The notes under the pieces were generated by a model that was given only the letters and a program-made list of their open reading frames with translations, was not told the origin of the DNA and did no database searches. A stretch of DNA of 64,000 nt from the NCBI RefSeq assembly GCF_031755915.1, contig NC_083390.1, positions 15,717,001 through 15,781,000 of the forward strand. Reading direction: 5' to 3'. The stretch's first letter is position 1. Each line of letters begins with the position of its first letter. Shown here one piece after another: positions 60,361 through 64,000 of the stretch. A program made the position numbers and the translations under genes. The DNA is from Ziziphus jujuba (taxonomy: Eukaryota > Streptophyta > Magnoliopsida > Rosales > Rhamnaceae).

Positions 60361-62228
60361 ATGTGGAAGAAAACATTTTCTTGGCTTCCAATCAGACGCT
60401 TTTCCTCAACGCCTGAAATCCCAACACTATATTCATTCCTTCAACATTCAATCTATGCCCTTAAAAGAGACCCTTCGTCTTCCTCCTCACCCCCCACCAC
60501 CAAGCTCCCTACTTCAACCCCAAAGACCCTAACCCAAGACCACATAACCTCCGTAGACACCACAATCCAAAATTCCGTCCTCACCAACCACACTGATGAG
60601 GCCTGGAAGTCATTTAAGATCCTAACTGGGAGCTCTGCCTTCCCAAGTAAGTCCACCACCAATTTTCTCATTGCCCATTTGTCCTCACTCAAGGATGTTC
60701 ATAATCTCAAAAGGGCTTTTCCCTCTGTAATCTATGTTGTTGAGAAAAACCCAGGATTGTTGGATTCTTTTAATTGTGCCAACACTGCTGCACCTGCTTT
60801 TGCTTTGATTAAGTGTATGTTCAAGAATAGATTTTTTTTACCTTTTAGTGTATGGGGCAATGTGCTTGTAGAAATCAGTGGGAAAAATGGAAACTTTTCT
60901 GCTTTCCTACGGGTTTTCGAAGAGAATTGTAGGATTGCTTTGGATGAGAAACTGGATTTTATGAAACCCGATTTGGTTGCTTGTAACGCAGCACCAGAAG
61001 GATGCTGTCGTCAGCTTGAATCGGTGGATGATTCCGAGAAGGTTGTCGAAACAATGTCTGTTTTGGGTGTTCGGCCTGATCAATTGAGTTTTGGATATCT
61101 TGCTTATTTGTATGCATTGAAGGGCCTTGAAGAAAAGATAAGTGAGTTGGAGAATCTGATGGTTGGGTTTGAGTTTTCGGAAGAAAGGGTATTCCAGAGT
61201 AATTTGTTTAGTGGATATGTTACAATCAAAAATCTGTTTCGGAAACTGTCTTGCGTGGTCTTAAAGAAGGAAATGGAGAATGCTTGAATTTAGGTGAAGA
61301 AACTTATTGTGAAGTTGTCAAGGGATTTCTTCCAAATGGAGGTATCAAAGCATTAGCAACTTTAGTCATTAAGGCTCAAAAGTTGGAGCCCTCAACTGTT
61401 GTGGTTGATAAATCAGTTGGATTTGGTATTATTAGTGCATGCATTAATCTTGGATTATTAGACAAGGCACACAGCATTCTCGATGAAATGAATGCTCAGG
61501 AAGGTTTTTTGGGGCTTGTTGTCTATGTGCCAATTTTGAAGGCTTACTGCAAAGAGCATCGAACTGCCGAAGCCACTCAGTTGGTCATGGATATTAGCAA
61601 TTCGGGGTTGCAGTTGGATGTTGGAATGTATGATTCTTTAATAGATGCATCCATGTCTGGCCAAGATTTTCAATCTGCTTTTTCTTTGTTTAGGGACATG
61701 AGAGATGCAAGATTGTCAGACCTGAAGGGTAGTTACCTAACCATAATGACAGGCTTGATGGAAAATCACCGGCCAGAATTAATGGCAGCCTTCTTAGATG
61801 ATGTTGTTGAGGACCCTCGAGTTGAAGTGGGTACCCATGACTGGAATTCAATTATTCATGCCTTTTGTAAAGCTGGGAGACTAGAAGATGCAAGGAGGAC
61901 TTTTAGAAGGATGATATTTTTACAGTTTAAACCGAATGAGCAGACATATTTGTCTTTGATCAGTGGTTATGTTTTGGCAGAGAAATATTTCAGTGTTTTG
62001 ATGCTTTGGAACGAGGTGAAGCGAAATTTGTCAGTTGATGGAGAGAAGGGGCTCAAATTTGACCAAAACTTGGTTGATGCATTCCTTTATGCTCTTGTTA
62101 AAGGAGGTTTCTTTGATGCTGCAATGCAAGTTGTTGAGAAATCTCAAGAGATGAAGATATTTGTGGATAAGTGGAGGTACAAGCAAGGATTCATGGAGAC
62201 CCATAAGAGCTTAAAGTGGCAATGTTGA
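60361..62228 (+). pseudogene. PPR protein gene with a 1-base frameshift
   Basis: An intronless PPR gene related, by memory, to Arabidopsis At1g69290/At4g17616. The start MWKKTFSWLPIRRFSS (60361) looks like a mitochondrial presequence; an upstream in-frame ATG exists at 60316. The first frame is good up to SGYV (61210-61221). The family sequence then continues one base out of phase from 61224 (NQKSVSETVLRGLKEG) to TGA at 62226-62228. One base appears to be missing between 61219 and 61224. Read across, the product would be about 620 residues, the normal family length. The downstream part keeps PPR-like units such as LDVGMYDSLIDASMSGQDFQ and VGTHDWNSIIHAFCKAGRLE. The rest is undamaged, so a recent mutation or a sequence error is equally possible. 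As written, translation ends at 61285-61287. Confidence 0.8.
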
Positions 62229-63720
62229 GAAAGAGGAACTTAAGGAAAATGAAAGCACTTGTTGCTTTCAAGAATTGGGCAGGTCTGAATGCATGAACTC
62301 TGGCAGTGTCTGAGCTAATTTTCTCCATTTATGCTTCTGCTCTGAGCTCTGCCTACCCATCAACAATTCGAAAGGGAGTTTGAGGAAGAAGAGGTTATTG
62401 AAAAATAGCTCTCTTGATGCATTGATGAAGAGAGTATCAAGGTTTTACAGAATTACATTTATTGGGTTAGATCTTAATCCAGCAGTTTTTAATGGACAAA
62501 GTTGCTTCTGAAGTAGTTCAGTTCTTCAAGGTTTAAGCTGGTTTTCGTGTTTTAACTGTACAAGCACTCGAAATGGAAATTGGAAGACTCATACATTGCA
62601 AAAGAAGAAAGAAGAATTCTTGGCCATGCAAGTGATTATGTGAATCCGTAACTTTCTTGGAAAGGCGATGTTTACTTGGGAGGAATTACTACAACCATCT
62701 CAACAAGAGTCCAAGCTCCAGTAAAAGTTCAACGTAATGATTTTAATGACGTTTGTTAAACAAGTTTAGTTCGCTGGATGAAATAATATTTGTTAGGATG
62801 GATGGGCTTAAGAATTTGGTGATCCCTAAGTATTTCTATGTAGGATTTCCACTGCAAAAGCAGACCTCAAGTTTTGTTGGTAGGCACTGTCACTCTGATG
62901 GCAATAGAATTGAAAACTTCCCTGTTTAAATATACACACCAATTGAAATAAATTGTTTTCTCTTTTGAGTTTCAAAGTTTCTTTGAGCAAGAATAGTATG
63001 GCACTGGTGTAAGAAAAAAATAGGCAGAAGCTTAAATGCGGTCATGCACCCTTTTAAAGCTTCTCTCATTTCATTTTGAAATCAAAATAATTTACATATG
63101 GTCTTAATTTTAAATAATATGAAAGATGTTTACATATTTAAAGAAAAGAGAGGAAAAAGGGAAAAATTAAATAAAATAAAATTGAAAAAATTATAAGTTA
63201 ATAGTACTGAATATTTAAAAGGAAGTTCCACAAATAAGTGTAATGAAAGATGATTAAGGTTCAACAGAGCACACCCTCAGAAAGTAGTGGCAATTTCCAT
63301 TTTCAACAAAAGAAACTTATTAATAGACCACAAGGTTTTTGGTCAGTTTTCACATCCAATTTACTTTTTTTATAATTTTAATATTTTTTTTATAAACCAC
63401 AATTGTAATCTAAATTGCTCATTTGTTGTCGGATAAAAAAATAAAAATAAAATAAAATCGTCAGCCATTACTGTGAATTTTTTTAGTTGGTCACTTTCTA
63501 GAAATCTAATAGTGAGCTTTACGATGGAACTACCAAGCCTATGGACTTGGAATATCTGCAATGGTTTTCAACGCTGATGGAACTACGTCGCTTTATTTAT
63601 TTATTTATTTTTTTGGAATTGAAAAACAAAAAAGACAACTTAAAAAAAAAATAAATAAAAATCCATGCTTCTCTAAGCTATTTTGAGGCAAATACACCTG
63701 TATAAAGGTTTTACTTTTTC
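62229..63720. other. 3' flank and intergenic region at the right end
   Basis: The first 700 bp are probably the 3' UTR of the PPR gene. The remainder is AT-rich with no recognised gene. The minus-strand frame 63370-63561 is not recognised. Confidence 0.5.
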
Positions 63721-63779
63721 ACTCATTTTCTCATATTTAAAATTAATGGCTACATTAATATCTCAGACATCAATGGCAA

Positions 63780-64000
63780 ATCGGTAAATTTAGAGGATCG
63801 AAGGCGCCCGCCCATTCCCTTATATCACCGACTTCCATTCCCAATGGTCATTTACTGCTACTACTTCTCTTCCCCTCTCTCTTTATTATCCACCCTGGTC
63901 TCCGAACTTTCAATTGCTCTCCGTCTTGCTTTCAATTCTGCCATTTAAGGCCTTTGGGTTGGTTCTCCCCAGTACTCATCATCGAGGGTTTTTTTGTGGT
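63780..64000. promoter_or_regulatory. Possible promoter/5' UTR of a gene beyond the window
   Basis: Base composition changes sharply to mixed DNA with GGCGCCCGCCC (E2F-like), CCAATGG and long pyrimidine tracts (CTTCTCTTCCCCTCTCTC). These are common just upstream of plant coding starts on the plus strand. No coding region begins before the edge. Confidence 0.35.

Noticed and set aside
60453..60692. Minus-strand open frame opposite the second PPR gene
   Set aside because: Antisense shadow of the Ser/Pro-rich N-terminal coding region.
1..64000. CRISPR arrays, operons or bacterial mobile elements
   Set aside because: Repeats are directly adjacent or inverted, without regular unique spacers; genes are intron-containing plant genes.

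Overview
This is a piece of plant nuclear genome. The genes are split by short GT-AG introns. The DNA between them is very AT-rich, with many (TA)n and (CT)n microsatellites, poly-A/T runs, small inverted-repeat transposons and local tandem duplications. The protein families, including chloroplast triose-phosphate translocator, plasmodesmal callose-binding protein, ureide permease, RUS/DUF647 and plant PPR proteins, point to a flowering plant, most likely a eudicot. I cannot name the species.

Layout: (1) 5-2492 (+) holds the last seven exons of a triose-phosphate/phosphate translocator (TPT) gene whose 5' half lies off the left edge. (2) 2.5-18 kb is gene-poor. It contains a hAT-type element with an 8-bp target duplication, a second element with long inverted ends, a decayed hAT-like remnant, a retroelement RNase H remnant and several tandem duplications. 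(3) 18072-22220 (+) is a complete second TPT gene of 12 exons, with a palindromic G-box upstream. (4) 23944-28264 (-) is an organellar-type PPR gene like Arabidopsis At1g26460, whose first intron carries another hAT element. (5) 28.3-37 kb is gene-poor, with a 0.3-kb tandem duplication, a small transposon and a 1.5-kb foldback element. (6) 37002-38880 (+) is a PDCB-type X8/GPI protein. (7) 40472-44252 (-) is an alpha/beta hydrolase. (8) 45765-48844 (+) is an erlin-like SPFH protein. (9) 51499-53734 (+) is a ureide permease. (10) 54370-59317 (-) is a RUS3-like DUF647 protein. (11) 60178-60251 (-) is tRNA-Asn(GUU). (12) 60361-62228 (+) is a second PPR gene broken by a 1-base frameshift.

Exon joins were worked out by hand from splice sites, reading phase and family similarity; each listed model keeps an open frame throughout, except the frameshifted PPR gene. 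The genes are ordinary nuclear housekeeping and organelle or membrane genes and do not form one pathway. The most notable points are the tandem TPT pair, three well-supported GC-AG introns in neighbouring genes (one follows a 32-base microexon), a microsatellite that forms the 5' splice site of a ureide-permease intron, the intronic hAT insertion with an intact target duplication, and the long foldback element. I found no clearly new multi-gene system.
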